From assembly GCA_030789695.1 (NCBI GenBank), contig CM061141.1, forward strand, positions 199,815,600 to 199,879,599: a DNA stretch of 64,000 nt, in the 5' to 3' direction. Made by a program: the position numbers and the translations under genes. Shown one piece after another: positions 1 through 10,800 of the stretch; within the stretch, counting starts at the first letter, position 1, and every line of letters begins with the position of its first letter. The notes beneath the pieces were generated by a model that was given only the letters and a program-made list of their open reading frames with translations, was not told the DNA's origin and ran no database searches. This DNA is from Scilla litardierei (Eukaryota > Streptophyta > Magnoliopsida > Asparagales > Asparagaceae).

Positions 1-1
1 T

Positions 2-640
2 TCAGATTTACAATGCCCTGTCCGACATACTTCTAATGCCCATAATGTTCAGAGTAAGGGCAAGGAGGCTATCCAGGTCCCTACTTCCAATGTCATAGTT
101 GCTGAAATGGGACAGAGCTCTAATCCTGGGCTTGGTGATGGGGGTTCAGCTGCAATAGTTGGGGAAAAAGGCAATTTCTGCTCCTGGTCAATACGCAAGC
201 TGGGGCATCTGCTAACAGTCATTCAATTGCTGAAACCGCAATGCCCAGGTGCGATTTCAGATACACCCATTGATACAAACACTGCAGTTAAAGGGGTTTC
301 TTTATCTCAGCCTACCAAAGTTCAGCCAACGCCTAATGTGAATTGTGAAACACATTCTGCTGACCCTGATCCTCGGGTGGCTTTGCATCAACCTGGAGAT
401 TCACCCTCAAATCCCGGCAAAGTAAATTCTAACACTTTTGAATCAACTGCTGCAATTTTGCCAGATGAGCCAACTTATGACAATCCCGAGTGGATAGAGG
501 AGCGATGTAATATACTTGCGGAGGTTGCAGCTGCAAAACAAAACAAGGAGTGTCCATCAGTTATGTCACATTCTATGGCAACTCGGAAGAGTAGTAGACT
601 GAAAGAAGTCAGTCAGGTTCGCCAATCTAATCCCCTTTGA
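2..640 (+). CDS. LINE ORF1 (gag-like), C-terminal part
   Basis: The frame is open from the first bases of the window to the TGA at 638-640, so the protein starts upstream. The first in-window ATG, at 107, is probably internal. The visible part is a low-complexity Ser/Thr/Asn/Pro-rich tail ending in a basic stretch (residues such as ATRKSSRLKE), as is usual for the tail of plant L1 ORF1 nucleic-acid-binding proteins. The RRM or zinc-knuckle part would lie outside the window. ORF2's ATG at 643 follows two bases after the stop, consistent with termination-reinitiation. Position before a clear ORF2 is the main evidence; the sequence alone is not diagnostic. Confidence 0.75.
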   Translation, partial: SDLQCPVRHTSNAHNVQSKGKEAIQVPTSNVIVAEMGQSSNPGLGDGGSAAIVGEKGNFCSWSIRKLGHLLTVIQLLKPQCPGAISDTPIDTNTAVKGVSLSQPTKVQPTPNVNCETHSADPDPRVALHQPGDSPSNPGKVNSNTFESTAAILPDEPTYDNPEWIEERCNILAEVAAAKQNKECPSVMSHSMATRKSSRLKEVSQVRQSNPL

Positions 641-642
641 TA

Positions 643-3600
643 ATGACAATTTTAATCTGGAATGCAAGAGGTTTAAACAATGCTGTGAGGCGTAGGGATC
701 TCAGGGATTTGATTACTAAGATCAAACCCTCTGCAATTATTCTTCTTGAGACTAAACTTAAATCAGAGTTGATTACATCTAGGGCTTGTTTTCATAAAAG
801 CTGGAAGACTTTTGACAATTTCAGTTTCCATAAAGGTGGCCGGGTCCTTATGGGTTTTGACCCTCTTGTTTGGCACATGAGTCTATTTTCGGCCTCCTCC
901 CAACATATAACTGTTCGAGGGTGTAATGCTGGGGGCCTTGAGCTTGCCATCTCTGGCATATATGGTTGTAATTCTGCTTTGGAAAGAAAGGATTTGTGGA
1001 AGAATTTGGAGCACGATTCTAAGCATCTTAATCAAAAGGCTTGGTTGGTGGGGGGAGATTTCAATTGTGTGCTTTATCAAAAAGATAAAATTGGGGGGCG
1101 TCATCTGGATGCTAACATGCTTATTGACTTCAACATGTGTATCACTCAGTGTCGGTTACAAGACCTAAAGAGTGCTGGACAACGGATGAGCTGGAGTAAT
1201 AACCGGATGGGCAAGGCGCGCATATCTGCTACTCTGGATCGCGTTCTATGCAATGAAGTATGGCTGGACAAGCTTCCTGATTCGCTCATCACTTATTTGG
1301 ATCCTCGTACTAGTGACCATTCCCCGATGATTGTTAATCTCCATACTCAGGTACAATCTGACCCTAAGCCATTTAAATTTTTCAACCATTGGGTTCGCTT
1401 GCCAGGGTACCAAGATTTGCTTTTAGGCGCCTGGAATTCTAGAGTAAATGGGACCCGCATGTTCTCGCTTACTAATAAGCTTCGGCAACTCAAATATGAG
1501 CTTCGTGCCTGGGCTCGTTCTCAACAAGCTACTAGTTCCATTTCATGTTGCCGCTCTCTTCTTGAGGAGGTCAGGGAAAATGTAGCCTACAATTTTGATA
1601 GCAGCCTGCAATTGAAGGAAAAAGAACTATCAAACGAACTTGCTAATCTGTTGGCGCTAGAGGAAGAGATGTACATGCAGAAAAGTAGACAAGACTGGTT
1701 GAATTTGGGAGACAGGAACACCAAATTTTTCTACAGTTCAATGAGAGCCCGCCAATGCCATAATAATTTAATGCATCTGGTTGATGAGAATGGTATTCAA
1801 AGCAAATCATATGAGGATATTAAATCAGAGGCGGTCATTTTCTATGATGAACTTTACAATCAAACCAATTATTGGTCAGTGTTCCCTAATCTTGTTCCAA
1901 AAAAGAAATTGAAACATGCTACTGCCAGGTGGTTGGAAAGGGATGTTGTACCAGATGAAATTAAGGAGGCGGTCTTCCAAATAAATCCTAACAAAGCACC
2001 AGGGCCAGATGGTTTTAATGGATTTTTCTATCAACACAATTGGGATTTTATTGAATCTGATGTTGTTGGGGCTGTGCAATCATTCTTCAGATCGGGATGT
2101 CTGCTTCGTGAATGTAACCACACCTTCTTAACTTTGGTTCCCAAAGGTACAAATGCTAGCACATTGAGTGATTACAGACCGATTGCATGCTGTAATGTTG
2201 TCTATAAGATAATTAGCAAAGTCATGTGCAACAGGCTTAAAAAAATTATCCATGAATTGATCTCCCCTAATCAATTGGCATTCTTGCAAGGAAGACTTCT
2301 CTCTGATTGCACCCTCTTGGCTCATGAGCAGATCAGGGACTTCAGCAATCCAATGGGTTCTAGAGCATGCTTAAAACTGGATTTAAGAAAGGCATTTGAT
2401 AGTGTGAATAGGGAGTTTGTCTATTATATGCTGCATCAAATGGGGTTCGGTTACACTTTCATTATTTGGATAAAAGAGTGCATATCGACGCCCTCTTACT
2501 CTGTGATGGTGAATGGTTCCCCTGTGGGGTTTTTTGAAGGTAACAGAGGCCTCAGGCAGGGAGACCCTCTTTCTCCCTATTTATTTGTTATAGTTATGGA
2601 ATCATTTTCTCTTCTCCTTGAAAAAGCCATACTTAAAGGTCGCATCCAACCTATGAGGCGCTCGGGAACTATTTCGCATCTTTTATTTGCAGATGATTTG
2701 CTGGTTTTCAGTAGAGCAAATAACAAATCATTTCAGGGGCTTCTGGATCTACTTGAGGTTTTTAAGAATTATACTGGGCTTGAAATTAACTGGGCCAAAA
2801 GTATGGCAATGTTCAGTAAGGGGACTAATAGCCCTGGGGCACTTGCAGAATTCATGGGTGTCAAACAGGGGAGCACTATCACCACTTACCTGGGACTTCC
2901 TTTATCTACCAAATACCCTAAAAGTTGCATGTATAACAGGCTTATTGATAAGTGTCGGAAGCGCCTCAGTGGTTGGACTTCTTCTGCCCTCTCCATATCT
3001 GGTCGGATTGAGTTGGTGAGAACGGTGATTTATGGTATGATTACCTTTTGGTCCCAAGTTTACAAAATTCCGTCTACTGTATTGCGCACTCTAACCTCTT
3101 TGTGCAGAAGGTTTATATGGGGCAATAATAAAACTTGGGCTTGGAACGACTCTTGCAAGCCCAAGAATGAGGGAGGTATTGGCTTAAGACGGCTAAAGGA
3201 CATGAACATTGCTTCTGGTATAAAGTTGACCTGGAGATTGTTGACTTCTAGAAGTCTATGGGCTGAGAACATGCGTAGAAGATACAAGGACATAAATGCT
3301 TTCTATGATGCGACGGGATCGGTTGTCCAATCAGGAACCTGGAAGTTCCTACTCAAATGCAGAGAGCATTCTCAAAAGCTAATACTGAGGAAAGTTGGGG
3401 ATGGAAATGATACTCTATTCTGGCACGACAATTGGCTTCCTTGTGGGCCTCTTAGCAATCTTTTCTCCATCCCTAATGGTGCTAGTAGAAAGCGAGTTAG
3501 TGAGTACTGGGGGGGCTCTACTTGGATTGATGATGTGGCAATACAAGATGTAAAACCTTTGCTACAGCATGTGACTTTGAGTGGTGGAGCTGATTCTTGG

Positions 3601-4197
3601 GCCTGGAAACTAGGCACTGTTTTAAAGTTTAAGGATGTGTGGGATGCAGTGCGTACCAAATCTGAGCCATTCAAGTTCTATAAGCTTATTTGGCATAGCA
3701 AGCATGTACCTAAGATGTCGCTAACGCTTCTAAGAGCATTCAAATCCAAACTTCCCACCAAAGACCTATTGGAAACCTGGAGCCCTCAATTCTCGACCAC
3801 CTGCGTGCTGTGTTCGGATGGCATTGCTGAATCTTGTGACCATTTATTCTTCACCTGTACATACTCGAATTACATCTTACGGCGGGCACTTCTGAAGCTT
3901 GGCACTTTTGGTCCCCAGGTGCTTATACTCCATGATGTTGGCGAATTTATTATGAGTAAATTTGGAAATAGGAAAGCGTTAGGACGGCTCTCTAAAACTA
4001 TCCTTGCAGCAATCGTGTGGCATTTGTGGCGAGAGCGAAACCGGCGGGTATTTGACAATATAGTGAAGCCTAAGACAATTCTCTTCGAGGATATTGCTGC
4101 AGACGTTAGAATCGCTCTTCGGGATGAAGATGGTGATGGTGAAGGGCTTGATACGGTAGAAGCATTCACAAATTGGGACATTTTGGATAATGGTTGA
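643..4197 (+). CDS. LINE ORF2: endonuclease / reverse transcriptase
   Basis: I take the ATG at 643; the frame is open a little further upstream, but only a TTG lies there. Residues about 1-230 are an APE-type (EEP) endonuclease: WNARGLN near the start, the metal-binding Glu in LLETKL, GGDFN, and the terminal SDHSPM motif. About 430-760 is the reverse transcriptase: SDYRPIA, LDLRKAFDS, RQGDPLSPYLF and the catalytic FADD near residue 682. About 1010-1090 is a zf-RVT domain with the C-x2-C...H...C pattern (CVLC...DHLFFTC near 1054-1072). The product would nick target DNA and prime cDNA synthesis from the LINE RNA. The length fits plant L1 ORF2 without an RNase H domain, and no internal stop is present. 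This is the only apparently intact long coding sequence in the first 59 kb. Confidence 0.95.
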   Translation: MTILIWNARGLNNAVRRRDLRDLITKIKPSAIILLETKLKSELITSRACFHKSWKTFDNFSFHKGGRVLMGFDPLVWHMSLFSASSQHITVRGCNAGGLELAISGIYGCNSALERKDLWKNLEHDSKHLNQKAWLVGGDFNCVLYQKDKIGGRHLDANMLIDFNMCITQCRLQDLKSAGQRMSWSNNRMGKARISATLDRVLCNEVWLDKLPDSLITYLDPRTSDHSPMIVNLHTQVQSDPKPFKFFNHWVRLPGYQDLLLGAWNSRVNGTRMFSLTNKLRQLKYELRAWARSQQATSSISCCRSLLEEVRENVAYNFDSSLQLKEKELSNELANLLALEEEMYMQKSRQDWLNLGDRNTKFFYSSMRARQCHNNLMHLVDENGIQSKSYEDIKSEAVIFYDELYNQTNYWSVFPNLVPKKKLKHATARWLERDVVPDEIKEAVFQINPNKAPGPDGFNGFFYQHNWDFIESDVVGAVQSFFRSGCLLRECNHTFLTLVPKGTNASTLSDYRPIACCNVVYKIISKVMCNRLKKIIHELISPNQLAFLQGRLLSDCTLLAHEQIRDFSNPMGSRACLKLDLRKAFDSVNREFVYYMLHQMGFGYTFIIWIKECISTPSYSVMVNGSPVGFFEGNRGLRQGDPLSPYLFVIVMESFSLLLEKAILKGRIQPMRRSGTISHLLFADDLLVFSRANNKSFQGLLDLLEVFKNYTGLEINWAKSMAMFSKGTNSPGALAEFMGVKQGSTITTYLGLPLSTKYPKSCMYNRLIDKCRKRLSGWTSSALSISGRIELVRTVIYGMITFWSQVYKIPSTVLRTLTSLCRRFIWGNNKTWAWNDSCKPKNEGGIGLRRLKDMNIASGIKLTWRLLTSRSLWAENMRRRYKDINAFYDATGSVVQSGTWKFLLKCREHSQKLILRKVGDGNDTLFWHDNWLPCGPLSNLFSIPNGASRKRVSEYWGGSTWIDDVAIQDVKPLLQHVTLSGGADSWAWKLGTVLKFKDVWDAVRTKSEPFKFYKLIWHSKHVPKMSLTLLRAFKSKLPTKDLLETWSPQFSTTCVLCSDGIAESCDHLFFTCTYSNYILRRALLKLGTFGPQVLILHDVGEFIMSKFGNRKALGRLSKTILAAIVWHLWRERNRRVFDNIVKPKTILFEDIAADVRIALRDEDGDGEGLDTVEAFTNWDILDNG

Positions 4198-4395
4198 GCT
4201 CGAGTTGCTTTGTTGCTGTGTTATTTTGTCCTGTTTTGGATTACTCCATATGTTTCTGGCGTAATCTCTGTGTTATGGTTTGTGTGGGCTCATAGAATCT
4301 GGAAATGTTAGTTGTGGGTGACGACGCTTGTGTCCTCTCCCCTCTCTAGTATTCCCAGCTTATATGTACCACACTTTGTAAAATTTTGTACATTC

Positions 4396-4423
4396 AAATA
4401 AAATTTAGCTTACCTTTCAAAAA

Positions 4424-4440
<17 letters not shown>
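4396..4440 (+). terminator. LINE 3' end: AATAAA signal and poly-A tail
   Basis: A CAAATAAAA signal lies just before CTTACCTTTC and a run of about 21 A. The adjoining (TA)n tract is either the target site or part of the tail. The minus-strand LINE copies end with related sequence but with almost no poly-A before their TA tracts. Confidence 0.8.

Positions 4441-4476
<36 letters not shown>
4441..4476. repeat. (TA)18 microsatellite
   Basis: A pure TA tract between the LINE tail and the foldback element. It is one of eight TA tracts that mark element junctions in this window. Confidence 0.99.
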
Positions 4477-4479
<3 letters not shown>

Positions 4480-4868
4480 GAAACGGGAAATAGGGTGTCA
4501 CAGGAGAGAATCTCTCCTGTGTCGGTCAAAAAAACTCCAATCTCCACATGTTTTTTGGAAGATCCGAGCTGTTCATCTCGATCTCCACCCTCTAAAACCC
4601 TAACCCACCAATTTTCAGCCCGATCCGAGGTGTTTTGCCCGTTCATCCACCCGACGCAAAAGTTATGTTCATGCGAAACCGTTAAATTTGGGTCGGGTGG
4701 ATGAACGGGCAAAAGACCTCGGATCGGGCTGAAAATTGGTGGGTTAGGGTTTTAGAGGGTGGAGATCGAGATGAACAGCTCGGATCTTCCAAAAAACATG
4801 TGGAGATTGGAGTTTTTTTGACCGACACAGGAGAGATTCTCTCCTGTGACACCCTATTTCCCGTTTCC
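4477..4868. mobile_element. Foldback (MITE-like) element P1 inside (TA)n
   Basis: A 392-bp near-perfect inverted repeat. The outer end GGAAACGGGAAATAGGGTGT at left is mirrored exactly at right, and the arms run about 180 bp to a short centre near 4665-4690. Each arm also holds a smaller palindrome, GGAGAGAATCTCTCC. It is flanked on both sides by TA repeats, so the target duplication is TA or longer and cannot be measured. The organisation resembles rice Micron elements, which target (TA)n. The apparent reading frames on both strands are by-products of the palindrome. It has no coding capacity and would be mobilised in trans if at all. Confidence 0.85.
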
Positions 4869-4887
4869 TATATATATATATATATAT
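4869..4887. repeat. (TA)n microsatellite
   Basis: A TA tract of about 19 bp between foldback P1 and the 3' end of the minus-strand LINE. Confidence 0.98.
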
Positions 4888-7069
4888 TTTGAAAAGTAAA
4901 TTAGAATCTATATTAATAATTGTACAAAGAAATACACAGTGTCAGTACACGAACTGATGTTAAAAATAGAGCGGGGAGAGGACACAGGCGTCGTCACCCT
5001 CTACTATTAATTCCAACAGTTGTGAACCAGACACCCATATTACATCAACCCAAACAATTCCAAGCCAAACAACTAGCACGCTAGTGGATGCAGGTATCAC
5101 AAAAGAAGAGAAAAAATAACCGGCCCAGATGTACTATCCATGATCAAGAATGTCCCAATTCTCCATTACGCCTCTCACAGCCATGTCCCCATCCACATCG
5201 TCTTCATGCCGGTGGACCATTCTGATAGTTGCCGAAACTTCATCAAAAAGCGATGTTTTTATCCTTGCAATTTTTTCAAATAACCTTTTATTTCGTTCTC
5301 TCCAGAGGTGCCATACAATAGCAGCTAACACAGATCTGGCAAGCCGACCCAACGTATCCTTCTTGCCGAAAGTTGCCAACAGGAAATCAGCCGTATCCTG
5401 TAAGGTTGCCTCATCACTAAGTTGCCCGCCTGCTCCTAGCTTGAGGAGAGCTCGCTGTAACAAATACCGGCTGTATCGGCAGCTGAAGAAGATATGGTTC
5501 ATAGTCTCAGGCTTGTTTTCATCGCATAGGACGCATTGCAGTGGAATTTGGAACCCCCAAGTCGCCAGACGGTCCTTGGTGAGAAGCTTACCTTTTAGTG
5601 CTCGGAGCAGGGTTAGAGCCATTTTTGGAACATGATTCTTGTACCAAATCAGAGAAGAATATTGGAAAAGAGGTGCTTTACTGCGAATGTTATCCCAAAT
5701 TTCTTTGAACTTTGGTTCATGCCCAAACTTCCATTCCCAGGTATCAGCCCCCGTTTGAATTTTAGCTTGGGATAGGAGGGGTTTGATGTGCCGTATGCTT
5801 TCATCATCAATCCAATCCGAGACCCCCCAGTAGTCTCGCACCCGCCTGTTGCTTGATCCATTTGGGATCTCAAACATATTTTTGAGAGGCCCGCAAGGGA
5901 GCCAATTGTCATGCCAAAAGAGCGTATCATTTCCATCTTTTACCCTCCTAACAATTAGCTTCTGCGAAATATTCCTGCATCGGAGAAGAAACTTCCATGT
6001 TCCCGAATGAGTTGCCTTTCCCTTTGCCTCATAGAAAGCCGCTGAGTCTTTGTAATTTGCTCGCATGTAACTCGCCCACATGCACTTGGACTTCAACATA
6101 CGCCAAGTTAGCCTTATTCCTGAAGCCAAATTCAGGTCGGAGAGAAGCCTCAACCCCACGCCCCCTTCCTTTTTTGGTTTGCAACAATCACTCCAAGCCC
6201 AGGTGCTGGTTTTACCCCATATGAAGCTTCTACACATAGAAGTCAGAATACGAAGGATCGAAGCGGGGAATCTATAAACTTGGGACCAAAAAGAAATCAT
6301 ACCATAGATGACCGATCTCACCAGCTCAATTCGCCCTGAGATGGATAACTTAGAAGAGGACCACCCACTTAGCCGCTTCCTGCACTTATCAATAAGTCTG
6401 CTATACATTTGAGGCTTAGGATATTTTGAGGACAACGGGAGACCCAAATAAGTAGTGATAGTGTTAGTGACCTTTGCCCCCAGGAGATCCGCTAATGAAC
6501 CAGAATTTTTAGTGCCTTTACTGAACATGGCAGTGCTCTTGTCCCAATTGATTTCCAACCCAGTGTAATTCTTGAATTTTGCCAATACATTTTTAAGACC
6601 AAGGAGTGATTTATCATTCGCACGACAAAAAACAAGCAGATCATCTGCGAAGAGAAGATGAGATATTGAGCCCGTGCGACGCATGGGTTGGATGCTGCCC
6701 TCTGTAACAGCACTTCCCAACAAGAGCGTGAAGGCTTCCATGACAATGACAAAAAGATAGGGAGATAAGGGGTCACCTTGCCTTAGCCCTCTATTGCCCT
6801 CAAAGTGTCCCGCCGGAGAACCATTGACCATCACAGAAAAAGTAGGGGTAGGGATGCACTCCTTGATCCAAGAAATGAACTTATAACCGAAGCACATCTG
6901 GTGCAGGATGTAATAAACAAACTCTCTATTGACACTGTCAAACGCCTTTCTGAGATCAAGTTTCAAGCATGCCCTTGCCCCCATTGGGTTGCTAAAATCT
7001 CTGATCTGCTCATGGGCCAGGAGGGCGCAATCCGAAATTAATCTACCATGGAGAAAAGCTGCTTGGTTT

Positions 7070-7071
<2 letters not shown>
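4888..7071 (-). mobile_element. 5'-truncated L1-type LINE, second copy
   Basis: The 3' end lies at 4888 (on the minus strand: TTTACTTTTCAAAA, then TA repeats). The 3' UTR carries the same GTGACGACGC...GTGTCCTCTCCCC block as the first LINE, so the two are one lineage. The 5' truncation at 7071 falls within the RT domain and abuts a 70-bp TA tract, so the fragment has TA repeats at both ends. Confidence 0.92.
5134..7071 (-). CDS. LINE ORF2 fragment (RT palm to zf-RVT), 5' truncated
   Basis: The minus-strand frame is open from the TA junction at 7071 to the stop at 5134, about 645 codons, without an internal stop. It enters within the RT at residues corresponding to NQAAFLHGRL and keeps LDLRKAFDS, RQGDPLSPYLF, the catalytic FADD, the thumb and the C-terminal zf-RVT motif (CVLC...NHIFFSC). 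The endonuclease and first RT motifs are lost, so it cannot act alone. The retained open frame, despite truncation, indicates a recent insertion. It is clearly homologous to the ORF2 at 643-4197, though diverged at many positions. Confidence 0.88.

Positions 7072-7141
<70 letters not shown>
7072..7141. repeat. (TA)35 microsatellite
   Basis: A pure TA tract of about 70 bp between the truncated 5' end of the minus-strand LINE and the gene-fragment segment. Confidence 0.99.
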
Positions 7142-7144
<3 letters not shown>

Positions 7145-7497
7145 AAACATGGATGTTATCATGGGTTTTTGGATAAGAGTTTTTGATAAGAGATGAGAAA
7201 TTGGGTATATATGAGGGATGTTAGTTATTGGATAAGAGTTGTTGTTTAAGATAAATTGGTTATGAGAAAATGGATAAGAGAAAATGGATAAGAGAATTTG
7301 GATATGTTTGTTAATACATATGTTTGTTAATAGATTTTGTATTTGAGAAATTGCATATGAGAAATTGATATGAGATATTGGTTAAGGTTTGAATGTTGGG
7401 GGGAAATTTTGTTTGGGAAACTCAAATTTTGAAAACCAATGCATGTTTAAATTGGTTGGGGGGGAAACAAATGGATGTTTAAATTTTCAATTTCGGT
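7142..7497. repeat. AT-rich left end with TTGGATAAGAG repeats
   Basis: There are at least five copies of GGATAAGAG or GATAAGAG between about 7166 and 7300. The related block GTTATCA...TTGGATAAGAG recurs in the same orientation near 18060-18095, at the other end of the segment. They look like subterminal direct repeats that help to bound the element. No coding is seen. Confidence 0.5.
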
Positions 7498-7620
7498 TTG
7501 AAAACATTTGAATTTGGGAATTTACTCATATCTCTCTCCCTCGCTCTTCTCAATTTGAAAACCCCATCATCCATTGATCCCACTGTCCTTCCCCAAAAAC
7601 CACAGCGAAGGAGACGATGG

Positions 7621-7810
7621 GGATTCGCCGGCCTTGACGTGGTCCCCAACGCTCGAGAGCTTCACCAAGACCACGAGGGCTACCGGAAGGCCGTCGAGAG
7701 CTTCACCAACCTCCGCATTAGCGTCTGCCATGAGGAACGTGATTGGGAGCATGTCGAGGAGTTGATCGAGGAGGCTCATGATGAGATCAAACTCATCGAT
7801 AAAACGATAG
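7621..7810 (+). pseudogene. NDUFA5: Fragment of mitochondrial complex I subunit NDUFA5 (B13)
   Basis: The frame gives GFAGLDVVPNAR, then DHEGYRKAVESFTNLR, CHEERDWE and VEELIEEAHDEIKLIDKTIG, which I recognise as plant NDUFA5-type (ETC complex I 13-kDa alpha) sequence. Two internal stretches of the family are missing: the part between VPNAR and EGYRKAVESFT, and the RLGCGQ region before VEELIEEA. The C-terminal end is also absent. The fragment starts next to a CT-rich leader and ends at a possible splice donor near 7811. It cannot encode a working subunit; it is best read as a captured and internally deleted copy. Confidence 0.7.
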
Positions 7811-10800
7811 GTTCGTGCTTCTGACTTTCTGTATTTTTTGGATTTGGGAATTTTGGATTTGTTTGCTTTTTGGTTGCAATTTTGGGAATTTTTCGTAACG
7901 GAGTTGAAATTACGAAATCATTCCTTATGTATAGAAGATGCTGAAGGAGTTGAGTAAAAGTTGCGAAAAATTATAGGAGTTGAAATTGAGATCTGAATAA
8001 AAATTACAAAAAGCGATTATGCAATCAGGAAGATGATGCATGTATCATTAAATTTCAGGGGTTGACACCATGAAACAAAGTTTCTGTAGGGGGCGGAATG
8101 TTTTGATATTTTCTTACTTTTATGACTCAAAATTTGAATTGCATCCTTGCCCTTTGTAGTATTTTATCATCTCATTTTGTTTATTGCTATCATTATTTTT
8201 TCTCAGTTATTTATCATAAGAAAAGCATGTAAGGGCATGTATGCAGGCAAACTGTATATTCTTAGTTGATTGCATTATATACATTTTTTACATCTTAAAC
8301 GTAAGAAGTACTAAAACAAATAAGCTTCATGTGTTGTGAGCAAGTCCATAGCCTCTATCAGAAATTAAATCATCAGAACCAATATGATCACATTTAATTG
8401 GGTTTTGTCATTCAGTATGATCACATTTAATTGGTTTTTTTAGTCTAGCACCGTTTTGTTTGTTGTCATGTTTTACATACAAAGTTTCTAATGAATGTGC
8501 AGTTCCTTTCAGATTTGAGACATTTGCAAGGAATTCTTTAAAGATATACTCAAAAGGACAGTTATGTAACTCAAATGTACTTATTAAAGGGAGCGTGTGA
8601 TTGTGGGGTTTAAGTAGTATCTTGACTGTGATTTGTAATAATTAGATGTTTTAAGAAGTATCTTGACTAAGTAACTCTCTCCTATGTGTGTGCGCACACA
8701 CACATGCAGTCAAGAGCTTACAACCACTCACTGTGATTGATTTGTATCTCATTTGATATTCATAGCATTCATTTAGGATTTATTGAGTAGGATCTGATTG
8801 TCTGCTCTGATGTCATCATGGCCCTAACAGAGTATATGTACAAGCATTTTTTTGTCAATTTTAATTTTTTGTTCTGCCTGATTGCATAAATTGAGGGGGG
8901 GTTTAGCCCTTTAGAGAAGCCTGTATAAGGCTCTGAGCATATTCTATTCATGATCTCTTATTTTTAAATGTGTGATGCATGCCTCTGGCCTGCGTATGGA
9001 ATTCTGTACATCACCTTTTTAACTGATTAAGATATGCATGTACAGTGCACATGCTGAAAGTTTGCTTGACTCAGAAGTTCTATACATATTTCTTTTAGCA
9101 GATAAAGGATATGTATATACAGTGCACATGCTAAAAGTTTGTTAAACTCAGAATTTTGATCTACCCTGACCCGATAGATCACACAAATCATTAGCCAAGG
9201 TCTGATCAAAATAATGTTTCTTCTTGGACTCCATATTACATTACTCACACGTCCTTATCTTCATCCTTCAAAACTGCCATGGCATACTCATTCTAGATCC
9301 ATGAAGTTTCCTCACACCTTGCCATCCAAAAATTCAATGGCTATGAAATTTTAGATAGTGTAAGATACAGACGGAAGCTACTGTTTCATCGATTTTGATC
9401 TCATTTGTTTCATCGATTTTGTTCTTAGGTTAAGTTGAGCTTCCTAATTAATATATTAGGCTAACAAACAGAATTTTTCACTATTCTGTTTTCTTGGTTA
9501 ATAATGAGGAGTACACCACATTTCTTTTATAATTTGGACTTAACATTTTTTATGTGTTGTCCATGGGTAAGTGTAAGCTTATCCTAGGAGTGCAGTGGAT
9601 GGTGACACTAGCTGGGTTGAGGTTTAACTTTAAAGAGCACATAATCACATATTAGTGGATTCTAGAGTTGAAAGGTGTCTAATCTGAGTAGGAGCTGAAG
9701 CTAATGGATGCAAAATAGTTATACTCTTATTTAAGGATAGTCAAGGATTAAAGGTATGATGTGCATTATTGTTATACTCTTATTTCTTCATTTACATAGA
9801 AATTTCCATCTTTAATATTTTTGCATTAACTCTACAGCATGCTTGCAAAGGAAATGACAGTGTATGAATTTATCACTTGGGCGCTTGGATTTTTTGATTT
9901 TGAAGATGGAAATTTATCACTTGGGCACCAAGATCAGCAAGGTGAGAATTTTGAATCGCCTCTTCTATCTACAAAAGTATAAATAACGTTTTGCAGTACT
10001 CACAAAACCATGCATAACCTGTAGGAAACACAATTTGTTCAATATCATTTGATAGTAATGTTCTTTTTAGGTATAACCTGCAGGAAACACAATAACACCA
10101 TGCATAACGTTTTGCAGTACTCACAAAAGAATTTTGAATCGCTTCTTTTTAGGTAATACTCAGTTTCTTCATTTCTTCTGTCTGAAAATATTTAAATTAA
10201 TATTGGATTTTGCAGGCATTTAATGTCCTATATCATTCGATAGTAATGTTCTTTTAGGAGCTCCAACAGGAAGTGGAAAAATGATATCTACAGAGCTAGC
10301 ATGTTTCATAACCTCAACCTGAATGTTCAACCTCAACCTCAACCTGATAAAAATTAGATTTTCTATGAATGTTCAAATTTATTTCCAAGCACAAACTGTG
10401 TACTGTTTTAGCTATTTACAAATAAAATGAGTTGCAGCAAATAGATATTATTCAGGAACATAATTGTGTCAAAATTGAAGTTGTCTTCAAAACGTAAATT
10501 AAGACTTCTGTTGGCAAAGGATGTTCTAATTCAAACATTTGGGAAAATGTCAATAGAGACAATGATTTTGGAATCTACAAGATTTTTTTTGAGATCAGAG
10601 GCCATCTTGAATTCACTAAGAAAAAATGTATATTATCCTACACGAAACAAGCTAAAACACCAGCTGAAACATTTGGTCTTTGCCACTTGGTCTTTGCATA
10701 CATGTTTTCTTCTCAATTTGATCTCTTATTGTTTTTCCTATTAAATTTAATCTGAAAGAATTCTAATATAAGCCAAAGGACATCCTTTCATATTCAGTCC

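Larger units (their letters stand above)
1..4440 (+). mobile_element. L1-type LINE retrotransposon, 3' part with full ORF2
   Basis: A non-LTR retrotransposon that begins before the window. It has the end of ORF1, an intact ORF2 with endonuclease, reverse transcriptase and zf-RVT domains, a 3' UTR of about 220 bp and a poly-A tail of about 21 A. The tail runs straight into a (TA)n tract. ORF1 and ORF2 lie in different frames, 2 nt apart. Because ORF2 is unbroken over more than 1180 codons, this copy is probably fairly young. Two further fragments of the same lineage lie on the minus strand at 4888-7071 and 47413-48692. Confidence 0.93.

Noticed and set aside
4410..4892. Frames within foldback P1, one the mirror of another
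   Set aside because: They are caused by the inverted repeat and run into TA repeats as poly-Tyr/Ile.
10466..10744. 92-codon frame in the gene-fragment segment
   Set aside because: No domain, AT-rich, and the diverged duplicate at about 11225-11400 does not keep the frame.
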